Part shown: piece by piece, positions 1 to 10,799 of the stretch | How the letters are laid out: each line of letters opens with the position of its first letter | Position numbering within the stretch: the stretch's first letter is position 1 | NCBI GenBank assembly: GCA_037833965.1 | Contig: AP031351.1 | Location: 19,046,501-19,110,500 of the forward strand | Length of the DNA: 64,000 bases | From: Marchantia polymorpha subsp. ruderalis | Lineage: Eukaryota > Streptophyta > Marchantiopsida > Marchantiales > Marchantiaceae | Direction of reading: 5' to 3' | Notes under the pieces: model-generated | What the model saw: the letters and a program-made list of their open reading frames with translations, nothing else | Databases searched by the model: none | Told to the model about the DNA's origin: nothing | Translations under genes and position numbers: made by a program

Positions 1-1
1 T

Positions 2-1654
2 GAGGAGACCGGGCGTACTCCGGACCGGCGGAATCCCACGCGGGAGGAGATAATCGCGCAGATTCTGGGGAAGTCGACAAATACCTCTGCGCATAAGGCA
101 CCAATGCCTTCGGAAGAACATGGACGGACTGACAGTCGGGCGACTACGAGTCGGGCGACTGAAGGTCGACAAACGGAAGGAAGGCCGACGGAGCGGCGCG
201 TTGAACCGGACAGCAGGCCGGAAGCAGAAGAGAGTTTGGCTGACGAGCCAACAACCCTCAGAGGGTCGTCTTCGGCGGAAGGCACTTCTGGGAAAACGCC
301 GCCAGCAAGCAGGCCAAGTGGAGTGAAGACGCGCAGGGTGTATCCGACTGCCAGTCGGACAACTGCTAGTCGGCCGACTGCGAGTCGGTCAACAGAGAGT
401 CGGCCAGATTCGCCAACTGCGAGACGGACAGGGCCGGCGACCAGTGTGCGGACGCCTTCGGCGGACGCACCTCCAGCTAAGACACCTTCCGCGCAGATCG
501 CGCCGGAAGGGCAGGCAGCAGAAGCGGGCGGTGCAAAGGTGACAAAAGTCACTGCGGCGTCGACCCCTTCGGAAACCGAAGATCGAGCCGGAACAGGGGC
601 TCAAGCAGTGGGATCCCCCACTGCCTTGGATATTTAGCAGGGAGTGGAGCGGCAGTCGCGGTGGAAGCTGCTGCGCGCCACAGTTCCAGGGAGTCGCCAA
701 GGGATTCGGTGGCGACTGAAATCCTCGAAACGGAGGATGAGACGAGCTCGGAAGAGCAGGAAGCGGACTCTGTGCAGAAAACGCCAACAAGGGTGTTGTG
801 CGAGCAGATAGTTCCACTCCTGCGATATATGGATCGCAAGACATCCAAGTACTCGGGTACCGGAAAACCGCAGTCTTACGTGGAGACTGTCAAGCGCAGG
901 ACGAGGAGCAAGGTGGCCATTTGGGCCTCTAGGTGCCAAACATTGCAGGATAGGAACGCTACCCTCCGACAAGCACCTGGCGGTCACACAGAAGCTATAC
1001 CAAACCTTGCAACAGCAGAGGGAGGATGCGGCGACGAAAAACCAGGCGGATGCCGAGCTAATACGGGCAAAGATCGAGTTAGAATTGCAGGAAGAGCGGA
1101 GACAAAACCGCATCTTAGCAGAAGAGCTTGCGCGCCAGACGCGCGCCTTAGAAGAAAGTCAAAGTACACGCAAGGAGGATGAGGAGTTGTTGCGCAACTT
1201 GCAATCCGAGTGCGCGGATTTAAGGGCGCAGCGCGCAGATGCGGAAATGCAGCTGGCAGAGGTGGAAGGCAGCTGCCGGACGCGAGAAGAGTTGGCGACG
1301 CGGGTGACTCACTGTCTAAAAGGATACGCCCATTGGGAGGTGGCAGCTCAAGAGAAGATCACTCTCAGGGAGTTCGAGCTTCGGGCGGCGGCATTGACGG
1401 GGGGTGATAGTCGGAGTCGGCGGCGAGTAGCAAGGAAATTAGAATCCTTCTTGTCGGGTGCGCGCGACACTATGGCGCACTTGGAGTCGGAAGTGACTGC
1501 AGCCCTCCGGCGTCTGGGGTTGCGCAGCCGGTCGGAAGATTGGCAAGGTAGAGATAGAGAGCGAGGTAGTCCGGCGCGCAGGAGGCGCAGCACCGGATCT
1601 GCAGAGTGCAGTAGCGTAGTTTGGTTTCGTGCAAGTGTTGCGAGTAGTAGATAG
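2..1654 (+). pseudogene. Long-ORF family protein, C-terminal two thirds, two frameshifts
   Basis: The reading frame is open from base 2 and corresponds to the middle and end of the intact ORF in element C. Residues encoded by 104-634 form the charged, repetitive linker (ASR and TESR-type repeats). One T is missing from a T4 run at about 633, giving an immediate TAG. One G is gained at about 973, restoring the original frame. Between them the sequence continues in another frame (661-975) with the conserved PLLRYMDRK and SYVETV motifs. From 1007 the protein runs in frame through a long Glu/Arg/Gln-rich coiled coil to the family C-terminus (ALRRLGLRSR). The function is unknown. The two opposite one-base indels mean this was recently an intact gene. 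Confidence 0.75.
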
Positions 1655-1686
1655 GATAGCGTAGTGTTAGTTAGGACCTTTGAGGG

Positions 1687-1715
1687 TATAAAGTAGATCA
1701 AGGCGTTTTGCCTTG
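1687..1715 (+). promoter_or_regulatory. TATAAAG box plus 6-bp hairpin, conserved after the family ORF
   Basis: TATAAAG at 1687-1693 is followed by the hairpin CAAGGC-GTTTT-GCCTTG at 1699-1715, about 33 bp after the ORF stop. The same pair occurs at the equivalent place in elements C (16379-16407), D (21002-21030), J (26040-26067) and B (6060-6087, AATAAAG on the element strand), and in G's second half (35122-35150, AATAAAG). It could be a core promoter at a U3/R boundary or a poly(A) signal. The sequence alone does not decide. Confidence 0.5.
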
Positions 1716-2070
1716 GGACTCTTCCAGTTTCAGAAGTGCAGATCAGGAACTCACTTTCTTGGCGTGTTTGTGCATTTGGTCCTGGCACCACGTAGAGAAG
1801 CTGCAGCATATCGAAGTTACCGTATGTTGTAGCTGAAGGCCTTCGGCTGAATGTTCAGAGCTAGTACCCGGTTAGAGACTTGAGTAGTGCGGATCTGCAC
1901 CTGCGGGTGATTTCTGATGCTCAGAGCCGGTTGCGAGTTAGAGACTTGAACAGTTCCCCCTTACTCCTTCGAGTGACATATCCTGATTGTACTCCTACGG
2001 GAAGTTTCCCCTGAATGCCAAAGTGAAGTTTTATTACTTCGTGTAAGCCTTGGTTTGCAATTTAGGTTGT

Positions 2071-2460
2071 GTGTGTGTGTGTGTTACTGGATTGTGTCTC
2101 AGTTAAGTCCTCAGTCGGGCCTGTACCCCCTGCGTTTGGTGTGAGTCGAGGGTGACGTCCACGGCGTATGAAGGGGCTTCGTTCCGAAGTGGAAAGTCCA
2201 GTCCGGGTTCCCTACGCTAGTTCCTGGCAGAAGGGCAGTAAAAGCCGGAGTGGGAGTCACAACCTGCAGAGTCTCTTAGTGAACTTGTGAAACATTTTCC
2301 CCTTGAAATCCGAAGCGGAGGTCCTGACCGACCTCCGAGTTGTGCTTTTGCCAGTTTCAGGTGTGTGTGTGTGTGTTGAGTGACTACGCTGTACTGTGCA
2401 TCCTCCGAGCATCCTCCGAGTCGAGCATCCTCCTCCGAGTCGAGCCTCCGAGTCGAGCAC
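2071..2460 (+). repeat. GT microsatellites and CTCCGAGTCGAG minisatellite in element A
   Basis: GT runs lie near 2071-2083 and 2359-2373. At about 2398-2460 the units CATCCTCCGAG and CCTCCGAGTCGAG are repeated imperfectly. The equivalent place in element C (15640-15700) carries a different arrangement of the same units, so the array length differs between copies. Confidence 0.7.
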
Positions 2461-2613
2461 TGCAGTATTTCTGGGAGTGACAGTCGCCTGAGAATTCAAA
2501 CTCTACAAAAGTCTGTTAAACGTGACACTTTTACTCTGTGTGTTGCCTCTGTCCCTGTGGGTTCGATCTTTTTACCACCATACTGCAGTTTTAGCCTTTG
2601 GTGGGTTATTACA

Positions 2614-3063
2614 ACCAACCCTACCACAAAATAAGCGCCGTATTGATGACATGACATCTATGTACGATGAGTTTGAGGAAGAGTTAGAAGAGATTCATGA
2701 CAATGGGGCTAAAACCCTAGTTGTAAGCAACCTTGAAGCTCGTATTGAGCTTGAGCTTAGCAAGTATGAGACATACAAGGTCACTGATTTCAAAAAAAAT
2801 GAGTTCAACTCAACATTGCCGATGAATTGAGATACCATTGCTAAGTTAAGTATTCTTTTGTGGTGAAAGTTGAAAGTAGCCTCTACATTCCCCATCATGT
2901 CGCGCGTGGCGCATTTGGTTTTGTGCATCCCTACATTCAACTCCAAATCGGAGTCAAACTTTTTGGATGCAGGCAATACGCTAACCAAGAAGCGCTCCGG
3001 GCTGAAGCCAACGACACTGAACGACCTTTTGTTTGTCCGATTCAACCAAGACTTAGTGTAGGT
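2614..3063 (+). pseudogene. hAT-family transposase, C-terminal dimerisation region, decayed
   Basis: In one frame the DNA reads an acidic stretch (MTSMYDEFEEELEEI), then ILLW, then FPIMSRVAHLVLCIPTFN, then KKRSGLKPTTLNDLLFV and NQDLV before TAG at 3059-3061. The order W-x-FP-(x)-LS-LA-x-LSIP-x-KRS-L-(x)-N-DL is the hAT C-terminal dimerisation signature. In-frame TGA codons at 2828 and about 2863 break it; the second falls where the family usually has a second Trp. The upstream catalytic part is absent, and the fragment begins exactly where element A ends. A may therefore have inserted into this hAT gene, with the rest beyond the left edge. Confidence 0.65.
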
Positions 3064-3969
3064 GCCACCTACATCAAGAGTTATTTTAAGTTTTGTATTA
3101 GCACAAGAGATTTAATTTAAGCCTTATCATGAAGTGATCATGTCACAATTTATGATTGAATTTGATTTAAATGTCCGAGCATTGACATGTTTGCCATCAA
3201 GCTTTTAGATCTAAAACATGGGTCTGGGTCCACAATAGTAAATAAATCTGTATTTTTTGTGAGTCCTTGTGATATCTGCATAGTATTCTCTTTATGGATG
3301 ATTTAAAATTGTGCATCCTCGTTGTGACGTGTGGTATCATGCTTGAAATTTTGACTCTTGAAGTAAGTGAGGAGGATGATGGTTTCCACATGTAAGAAGT
3401 TTCCTCGCATGATCAAGTATCAAAGGATTTGCTCCCTTTAATGTCAACGTGCAAATTTATCGTGCATAGTTGGATGTGTGATGGGTGTAGTATGGAGATG
3501 ATAATGTGTATGACTTGCAATTAGTGGAATTCACGACTTGGCGGAAGTAGATGATATTAAACTGAGTTTTGTATGAGCAATGCTCATACCCACATGCTAG
3601 GTGGCTAATACATGGCTAATACAAATTTGAATAGAATGGGTGGGCATGGGTGTGCAAAGGTCACTGCTGATGGTTATGATCCGGATATGTGTACAAATTT
3701 GAAAGAAAATGTCGAGCTCAGCTACGTATGCAAAATTAGAAAATACAATGATGAAAAAATTCAAATTTGAGAAATCAAAGCAATTTCTTTGACAATTGAG
3801 TGTAATAAATCTCTCGCGCCTTATATTTCAAAATTCTTTTTGATCACTCAATCAAATAATCTGTTCTTTCATAAAAATGTAATCAATGTCTTTGGCTACT
3901 CTTTTCTAGAAAATTAGCCAACAATTACTTCAAAGGGCGAGTAAAAATTTTGTCAGCGTGTTTGCGCTC
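3064..3969. other. AT-rich spacer without recognisable gene
   Basis: There is no ORF of coding character and no similarity to other parts of the window that I can see. The base composition resembles the decayed copia and solo-LTR surroundings. Confidence 0.5.
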
Positions 3970-4781
3970 TGCAATCTCCGAGCTCACTCTCACTCAAATT
4001 TATCTTAGATGGCTTTGCGAGAGCTTATCATGATTCTATGATTTCTCCTCATACTCATATCCAAAACATTCTCTCAAACATTTTCTCAATTCATGATTCA
4101 AATTCACACACATCGACACTCCAAGATGTTAAAAAAATGTCATTATTTCATGTATAGAACAAGTTCTCTACACATGAACTCTCCAAACTTGCTTGATAGT
4201 CTCTTCCCTACCTCTCCTATATATACTACTTGAAAATTTACCATAGTTAAAATGATAATTTTTATCTAATTTACTTTTACAAAGATAAACCATAGTAAGT
4301 TTGACTAATCACCAATATGTGACAACATGCCATTGGCCTCCTAAACCTTCTAGATGTTTACTAACCTCTAGATTGAGGTGGCGACATGCCATTTGAGACT
4401 TTCCAACTTTTAGAAACTTTACTTGCCATTAAATCTAACAATATACTTAGTCTAACCAATGAAGCTCACAATACTTAGTCAAACCAATCAAAACTAAACA
4501 TGAAGTCAAATTTTTATCCCTTCTAATATAGATATTGATAGAAAACAAAAAAAATTCTGATCACTTAAACTTTTTAGACCTTCACTAGTTTTTTCGCCAA
4601 GTATACACATTATAGGTAAACATAGTCATAACTTGATAAACTTAGTCATAACTAGCTAGATTTAGTTATAATTAACTAGATTTAGTCATAACTAACTAAA
4701 CTTAGTTAAATTGAAGCTAATCATGATCATCTTTTTGGTTACTTCTAATCCTAGTTCACACATACAAAATCTGGTCTTATA
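3970..4781 (-). mobile_element. Solo-LTR-like repeat, copy 1
   Basis: About 812 bp, similar along its whole length to 9794-10611 (inverse orientation) and 24117-24878 (same orientation). On the element strand it starts TATAAGACC (TGTAAGA in the other copies) and ends GGAGATTGCA. Shared landmarks are a repeated TAGTCATAACTAG-type tract, the 'ATGCCATTGGCC' and 'GGCGACATGCCATT' segments, and a TATA-type box. No target duplication is seen here, and the first dinucleotide is mutated, so this is probably the oldest of the three copies. Confidence 0.6.
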
Positions 4782-5439
4782 GAGTAGGTGGCCGAGAAGA
4801 AGCACACTGGCTTTAGTGAAAGTTTTTCGAACGTAAAACAACTGTCAAAAATTTGACAAGTTTTTTATCCAATCTGTCAAGAAATTGATAGATTTCTCGA
4901 CAGCGACAAGAACCAGGCAAAGCGTCGCGCATACACCAGACGTGCATGAGCACTACGCGGAGACGGGCAATGAATCACAGTCTAATCAGATATTGTCATT
5001 TGGCTCGGGAGACATGCGTGGCACACCACGTAGGCACAGACTGTAGATGCGACTAACATGTAGCAGGTCGGACTATTTGGGCAGGTCGCGTAGGACCGGA
5101 CAGCACGGTGGTTTGTGCAAGCAGACGCGACGGACAGGCTGGTTAGTCTTGGGCACGCGTTGGGTAGGCTTGAGTAATCGCGGGCTGTTGCTAAACTATT
5201 TCATTTGAATATTTTGTCTGTAAGGAATATTTCATCTAAAAGAATATCTACTTTATAAATATTTTGTTTGATAGCATCTTTGACAAACTATAATCAAATT
5301 GGGTATCATCAGAAAGCTCTCGACGGGATGAGTGCAATTGAAAGCTGTTTGTGAACTAAAGGATGATCTAGAAGGAGGAAATGATTGCAGAAGTAGCTAT
5401 TGTTTCTAATTTTTTCCGAACGGAGATGGCATCGCGACA
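4782..5439. other. Possible leader or LTR of the copia element; no gene
   Basis: A GC-richer stretch lies at about 4890-5180, then AT-rich DNA. A sequence ATTGGGTATCATCAGA at about 5298 resembles the initiator-tRNA primer binding site of plant retrotransposons but has an extra G and other differences. It lies roughly where a copia primer site would be expected, upstream of gag. I could not match this region to the DNA after copia pol at 38.6-39.1 kb, so no LTR pair is shown. Confidence 0.25.
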
Positions 5440-5525
5440 CGTTGGAGTATCATCTACAACATCATACCCTTGGATGATCGAGTTGATTATCTCCTTTGGA
5501 AAAAAACATGTAAAAGGCAAGTTAA
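5440..5525 (+). pseudogene. Ty1/copia gag, first fragment (left of element B)
   Basis: The frame DDRVDYLLWKKTCKRQV ends at the insertion point of element B. If one copy of the duplicated GTTAA is removed, it continues directly with KIYKSMLLKEKPEHI at 8885. The LLWK pattern fits the 'tryptophan-lysine' start of copia gag proteins. The upstream start cannot be fixed. Confidence 0.5.
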
Positions 5526-6059
5526 TGTAATGACAGATAAATACCAAAATGGAGCATAATGGTAAAGATCCGATCCCACGAGGACGTGAATTAGTTTATT
5601 TATACCAAGAATTCATACCAAGAACGTGACTTTCTTAACAGTCTATTGAGGAGTTTGAATTCTCAGGCTACTGTCACTCCCAAAGATACTACAGGTGTTT
5701 GACTCGGAGGTCACTCGGAGGACACACAAAGTAGCGTAAAGCGCACACACACACACACACCTGAAACAAGTAAATGCAAAACTCAGAGGTCAATTAGGAC
5801 CTCAACTTAGGATTCAGGGGGGAAATTTCCCAAGAAGTACACTCAGAATACTTGTAGCTAGCGGCCAATTACAAATTTGCTTAAATCTTATCACTAGCCA
5901 AACGCTATTTTAGAACATTTGAATTGGGGCTCCTACTTCGGATGCGGTACGTTCGTCAAACCGAAGCCACTCTTACGCGGTGAACAACACACTCAACTCA
6001 CAAAACGCACAGAGAATACAGAAGTCTAAAACTGAGAAACTAAATTGAGAAAAGACCCC

Positions 6060-6087
6060 CAAGGCCAATGCCTTGGACTACTTTATT
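6060..6087 (-). promoter_or_regulatory. AATAAAG motif and hairpin after the element B ORF
   Basis: On the element strand AATAAAG (6081-6087) precedes the hairpin CAAGGC-(ATTG)-GCCTTG (6060-6075). The position relative to the ORF end and the layout match the other five copies. Confidence 0.5.
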
Positions 6088-6105
6088 CCTAACTACCAAA
6101 AACTG

Positions 6106-8376
6106 TCATCTGCTGCGGTGCGAGCACCGAACAGGTCCTACACCTTCGGGGTCGGCAGTTGCCGTCCCCTCTAACCTCCGCTTTAAACCTAATCTTTGCA
6201 AAATGCCTACTAATTCTACCTCTAAATTTGCTACCGCGTCGCGCGATCTGATAAGATACGATTCTAACTTCTTGGACAGCCGACGGTGCTTGCGTCCGCT
6301 CTTCTTGATCAACTCGGCAGCACAATGTTCAATCTCGCGTAACCGAAGCCCGTTGTGAGATTCGATGTGCCACAGCCTGTACCCGCGCAAACATCGCTCC
6401 ACGCGCACAGTTAAGGCTTCACGCGTCTCTCCCGATAACTGCCGATTCTTCCCTTTGGCCTCCGTCAATTTTGCCTCCACCTCGCATAACTGCTCTTCAG
6501 CTTGCGACCGTTGCGTCCTCAACTCACCACACTGCATCTCCAATTTCTCAATTAACTCCAGATCCGCAATCCACGCAGCTTCGTACTCGGATATCTTCTT
6601 CGTCTTTACCGCCAACTCGGCCTGGTACTCTCGCTTTGCTTCCTCTGCAGCGGCCTGCAATTCATCTACCTTTGAGGACTTAGTGTCGTATGCGGTTCTG
6701 CAGGCTTTCAATCTCTTCAATCTCTTCTGGCGCACTTAGCTCTTTCCACATCTTCACGCAGACTGTCACCGGCTTGCTCCGCCTTCTGTCGCCTCTCAAC
6801 TTCCTCAGTTAGCTCCCTCTGGAGTGCATGGTACTTCGCTTCTGTTGGCTAACTTCTTTGTTCCTTAGCAGCGACCTCAAGAGCCAGTTCTCGCTTAACC
6901 CGCGTCCGGTTCCGCACTATCTCCACGTAGGATTTACTGAGGTTGCCCTCAGCGTACATCTTCCGCTTCCGGTCGAGATACTGGAGCAACGGTAGTACCT
7001 GCACACTGAACACATCGACGGCACCCAAGACTGCCGACTGTGTCTCTTCTGCTGAGGGTTCCTCACCCTTCTCCAATATGATGGTGTCCATGGAAGTCCG
7101 AGGTGAGGTAACCTTCTGCGGTCACTCTCGGCTGCTGCTATGTTGTCCACGGCCTTCGCCGCTACTTCTTCTAACGCCACCGGGTCCTCCTCAGTATCCG
7201 AGGACACCGTTAAGACCTCAGCGGCCTCTATCCGAGGTCCCTCCCGCTGAAATCTCTCCTCAGTTACATCTCTCTGTTTCAAGGGAACGTCCTCAGTCAA
7301 AATGGCTTTCCCCTTATCTCTCCTTGAAGACTGCGACTTCTCGACAGAGGTCGACCGGCCTTCCTCAGTGCAGGACTTCTTCCTGATCGGCTCATCCTTA
7401 CTCTTGGCCGCTTTCTCCACCGACCGTGCTTCTTGACTAGAACAGTACTTCCTCACTGTCCTTCTACTCTCAAGACTGCTATCATCGTTTAGTACCAATC
7501 TCTTGACCTTCATCTTCGACCGCGCCCTAAAGTCAGGTGTTTGCATCGCGATGAGGCCGGTGCGTTGTAACCGCTCCTCTTCAACTGTAGCCTCGTCAAT
7601 TCGACGCTTCTTTCTTGGCTAGGAGTCCTGCCGACCTCGAGGTCGCTTTTCCTCCTCTGTTGAGGAGAACTCCGTGGTTCGCCTTCCAGGTCCAAATTGA
7701 CCTCGTTGGCTAACACTACCTCCTCTCCTTCCTGCTCAACATTCTGCATCAGGAACGCTCTGCTCTCTTCAGCAGTCAACAGGTTCATGCCCCGATAGAA
7801 ATTGATCAAAAACGGGGATAAGTAACTAGGTGATACTCCAGACAGTAGCCCAATGTGCTGTCGGGTTACAATCCAGAAAATTTGCGCCCAATGGATACGA
7901 TCTCCGCGCAGAGCTTTCTCGATGAACCCCACCTGCCAAGTCATCATGTAGGTGGGTCACTGCGGCCAAAGGATTTGCATCAAAGCCATCGCGATGTTTC
8001 GCCGCATTCGATCTCGATACCACACTGTGTGGTACTCGTTCTTTCCTGTGTGGGGATGCTTGAATAGGTCGACGTAAGCTCTCTCCTCTTCTCTCGTCAC
8101 TCGTACACTCTCGGCATCGAATGTGGGATCGCCGTCGTCACCCGCGCTTCGTCCCAAGACCTTCTTCAAGTCCCAGATTTCCCAGGTGTCGGGGTGGCCT
8201 CTGTAACCCGGCGGTTTCGGCAATCCATTGTTGTCCCATTCTTGTATGATTGTGTCGCTCGTCCTATTCCATTCCCACAATAAGATCTACATCTTCACCA
8301 GAATCAAATCACGACAATAAGCTCGTAAGCCAACCTCAGGCACTCGTAGAGCGTGGAGTTTGATCGTCCGCGCCAT
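6106..8376 (-). pseudogene. Long-ORF family protein of element B, multiply broken
   Basis: The start chosen is ATG at 8376 (MARTIKLHALRVPEVGL), which aligns with MSKVPQLRVSPLRVPQIGL of C. An in-frame TAG follows at about 8288, where the family has LDFLLW. The N-terminal domain continues at 7957-8280 (WEWNR, KVLGRSAG) and 7510-7947 (MTWQVGF, IHWAQIFW, NFYRGMNLLT). A basic, Ser/Glu-rich linker follows at 6917-7546 in another frame. The motif PLLQYLDRK with SYVEIV lies at 6849-7091, and the coiled coil with the C-terminal LQRLGLKRR at 6106-6735. At least three frameshifts and one stop are present. No function is known. Confidence 0.7.
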
Positions 8377-8884
8377 CGCTAATTCTCGCTCTTCTTGTCC
8401 GCGCGCCTCTATCCCACGTCGACGTCTCAATGTGTTCGTGAAATGTGTGTGACGAGCACCCGACTCCTTGAGTAATCCCCGCCATCGCAACGGTCTCCCA
8501 TGCGTGCGAATTGAAGGTGCCGCCATTCAAATTCTTTTCCGGGCGCCACTATCTTTTACATATCCGGTACCCGTCACCCCTTTCGGACTGTGAAGCCTCG
8601 ATGTCCTCACGTACACAGGATGAGTACTTTCCTCAAGTACCTGTCTGGGTACTGAAATGAGGTAGTTCTTCACCTGTCCTCACAGGTTTGGATCTCACTG
8701 CCCTTCTGAGGGCCAATGCAACGTCTAAGGTTCCCTCTAAAGTACTATCACTACCTCATCTACACCGTTACGTTGCTATTCTACTCTAATCTAATTATTT
8801 CTGCTTTCAAAGGTTAAAATTGACCGCAATTTCCTAGCCTCCTATCTAATTCCGAAAAAAAAAACAAAAAACTTAGCTATCACA

Positions 8885-9560
8885 GTTAAGATCTATAAGT
8901 CTATGTTGTTAAAAGAGAAGCCTGAGCACATTATCGACATTGAATGGAGGGATTTATAGGAGCAGGCAGTCTACATGATAATGGGGCATTTGAATCCTTC
9001 GCTTATGAAGCAGGTTGAATATGTTGTCAAGATCACACAACTGTTCAAAGCACTTCAACAACAGTTTCATCAAAAGCATTTGTCACACGTAATGAACACA
9101 TACATGAGGCTACTAAACTTCAATATGAGACCCCGAATGAGAATCCATGATCACATTCGGTGATTTGTTGTTAGAGATCCAAGGTATGAAAAGGGAGCTT
9201 CTTGACATGGAGAAAGCTATGCATTTTCTTCACTCATTGCCTACATTCTTCTACACACTATAAAGATTATACTTCATCGTGATAACAAGGATGTCATTTA
9301 CAACGAGGTTGTAAGTGCTCTCTTACTGGACGAGGGGGAACAGGGTATGTTGTCATCATTCCGTTTATTCACTTATGATGACACTCATTGTGACCGGAGT
9401 TCAATCACATCCAAAATATATCAAAGAATTAAGATGTACAGGATTGAAGAGGCAAAGGTCTAGATCCCTTGGACTTACAAAAGTCCAGTTTAGGGCTCAA
9501 TCATTTAACAAGAAGAATGTTTTTTGTTGGAAATGGGGTAAGGAAGTCCTTAACCATAAG
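8885..9560 (+). pseudogene. Ty1/copia gag, second fragment (between B and G)
   Basis: Continuation of the copia gag reading frame. The pattern is EWRDL-stop-EQAVYMIMGHLNP, then LFKALQQQF, then RMRIHDHIR, then LIAYIL, then a long acidic tract and, at the end, CWKWGKEVLNHK. This last is a degenerate CCHC zinc knuckle in which the second Cys has become Trp. It follows the usual order of the retrotransposon gag (UBN2-type) domain. Several stops and a frameshift are present. The frame is cut at 9560 by element G and can be followed into SCRMTFPNT at 35655. Confidence 0.65.
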
Positions 9561-9793
9561 TGTGATGCCTAATTTTTAAGTTTTTCTTAAAAAATTAACA
9601 AAACTTAAACATATTTGTGTAGAAGGAAGACATATGAGTTAGAAGGAGTAGAATTAGAGGATTTATGATAGAATTAGTTAGACTTTCACCTTCGGCCGAA
9701 GATCTTCGGATCTTCGGCGCAGCCTTTCTACACAATGCAAGATCTGAGTCTTCGGCGAAGACATCAAAATCAACTCGAAATGCGCAACGGGCT

Positions 9794-10611
9794 TGTAAGA
9801 TCGGGTGTTGCACATAGATACTAAATCCTAGAAGTGTTCAAGTGATTAAGGATGATTAGCCAAGACATACCTAAGTCTATCTAGTTATGACTAACTAGTT
9901 AGTTATAACTAAGTTTATATAGTCATGACTAAGTTTAGCTATGATGTCTATAGTTAGCGGAAGAATTAGCGGAGTTCTAGAAGAGTGGAGTGAGCATTTC
10001 TATTTGTCACCTAAAAAGGAGTGAGCACTTCTGTTTTTTCTCTTAAAAAATTCTAGATTCCAAGTGATTAGATATTTGACTAGAAGCTTGGATTTGATTG
10101 GTTTGACTCAATATATAAAAGATGATTGGCTAAACTAAATCTAATGTTGACTTAGTGGCTAAGAAGGTGGTAGAAGTTTAAAAGCTTCCAATGGCATGTC
10201 GCCACCTCAACCTTGAATTTCGGAAACTTCTAGAAGGTTTAGGTAGGCCAATGGCATGTTGCCACATAGAGAGAGTTAGTCAAACTTACCTAGGTAAAAG
10301 TAAGTTAGGAGAAATTACCACATGTTACTATGGTAACTTCTCAAGTAGTATAAATAGAGAGGTAGAGTAGCACCTCTCAAGCAAGTTTGGAAAGTCATGT
10401 ATGAGGACTTGTTTCATATATGAAAGAGTGACGAATTTCAGTACCTAGGAGTGTCGATGAGTGTATGAGTTGGAGTACTACCTTGAATGATTGTGTGAGT
10501 GAATGCTTGGGCTATGAATGAGAGGAATGAATCCTAGTCTTCTAGATTCATGATGCGCTACCGCAAAGCCATCAGTGATAAACCTGAGTGAGAGTCACCC
10601 CGGAGGATGCA
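9794..10611 (+). mobile_element. Solo-LTR-like repeat, copy 2, in the leader of element G
   Basis: 818 bp, TGTAAGATC...GGATGCA, so TG...CA ends. Flanks are GGCT (9790-9793) and GGCC (10612-10615). The uninterrupted homologue in element H reads GCAACGGGCCGGACGACG, which locates the insertion in GGCC with one C-to-T change. A TATAAATA box at about 10349 lies in a position suitable for an LTR promoter. No coding capacity is seen, and no internal retrotransposon domain adjoins it. Confidence 0.65.
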
Positions 10612-10799
10612 GGCCGGACAACGTTCGCACGCGTCGAGATTTCTACTAGACGTGCGAGGAGGCAATATTAGGGCATCGAGGGTAAGGCAAAGGTGGAAGC
10701 AAGTGCGTCAACATTGCGATACTGAGCAAGAGCGAGAGCGAGCGCAGAGAAAGAGAGAGATCGATCGACATCGATTCGACGACGAAGCAAATTGGAGAC

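Larger units (their letters stand above)
1..2613 (+). mobile_element. Element A: 3' part of a TG...CA unit of the long-ORF family
   Basis: The left end lies outside the window. The right end is the family's terminal GGTGGGTTATTACA, followed directly by a hAT transposase remnant. The order is: long ORF (to 1654), TATAAAG motif and hairpin (1687-1715), then about 900 bp of non-coding 3' domain containing GT repeats and a GAGTCGAG-type minisatellite. This 3' domain matches, in inverse orientation, that of element C (15486-16440) over its whole length. It belongs to the same subfamily as C, D and J. No second LTR or pol region adjoins the end. Confidence 0.8.
5526..8884 (-). mobile_element. Element B: complete long-ORF family unit, 3.36 kb, TSD GTTAA
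   Basis: On the plus strand the unit starts TGTAATGACAG and ends AGCTATCACA, and is flanked by GTTAA at 5521-5525 and 8885-8889. The ends are therefore TG...CA with a perfect 5-bp target duplication, as made by LTR-retrotransposon integrases. It contains one long ORF (broken), a short 5' domain (8377-8884) and a 3' domain of about 580 bp. The 3' terminal 60 bp match those of G's right end (35590-35649), which defines a second subfamily (B, G, H). The unit splits the copia gag reading frame. Confidence 0.85.

Noticed and set aside
1-2613. Element A as an ordinary host gene with a long 3' UTR
   Set aside because: Multiple dispersed copies with element-type ends and duplications, and the 3' domain is shared with them.
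8532-8550. TGGCGCCCGGAAAAG upstream of the element B ORF as a primer binding site
   Set aside because: Only the first eight bases agree with a lysine-tRNA-type site, no LTR end (CA) precedes it, and other copies lack it.
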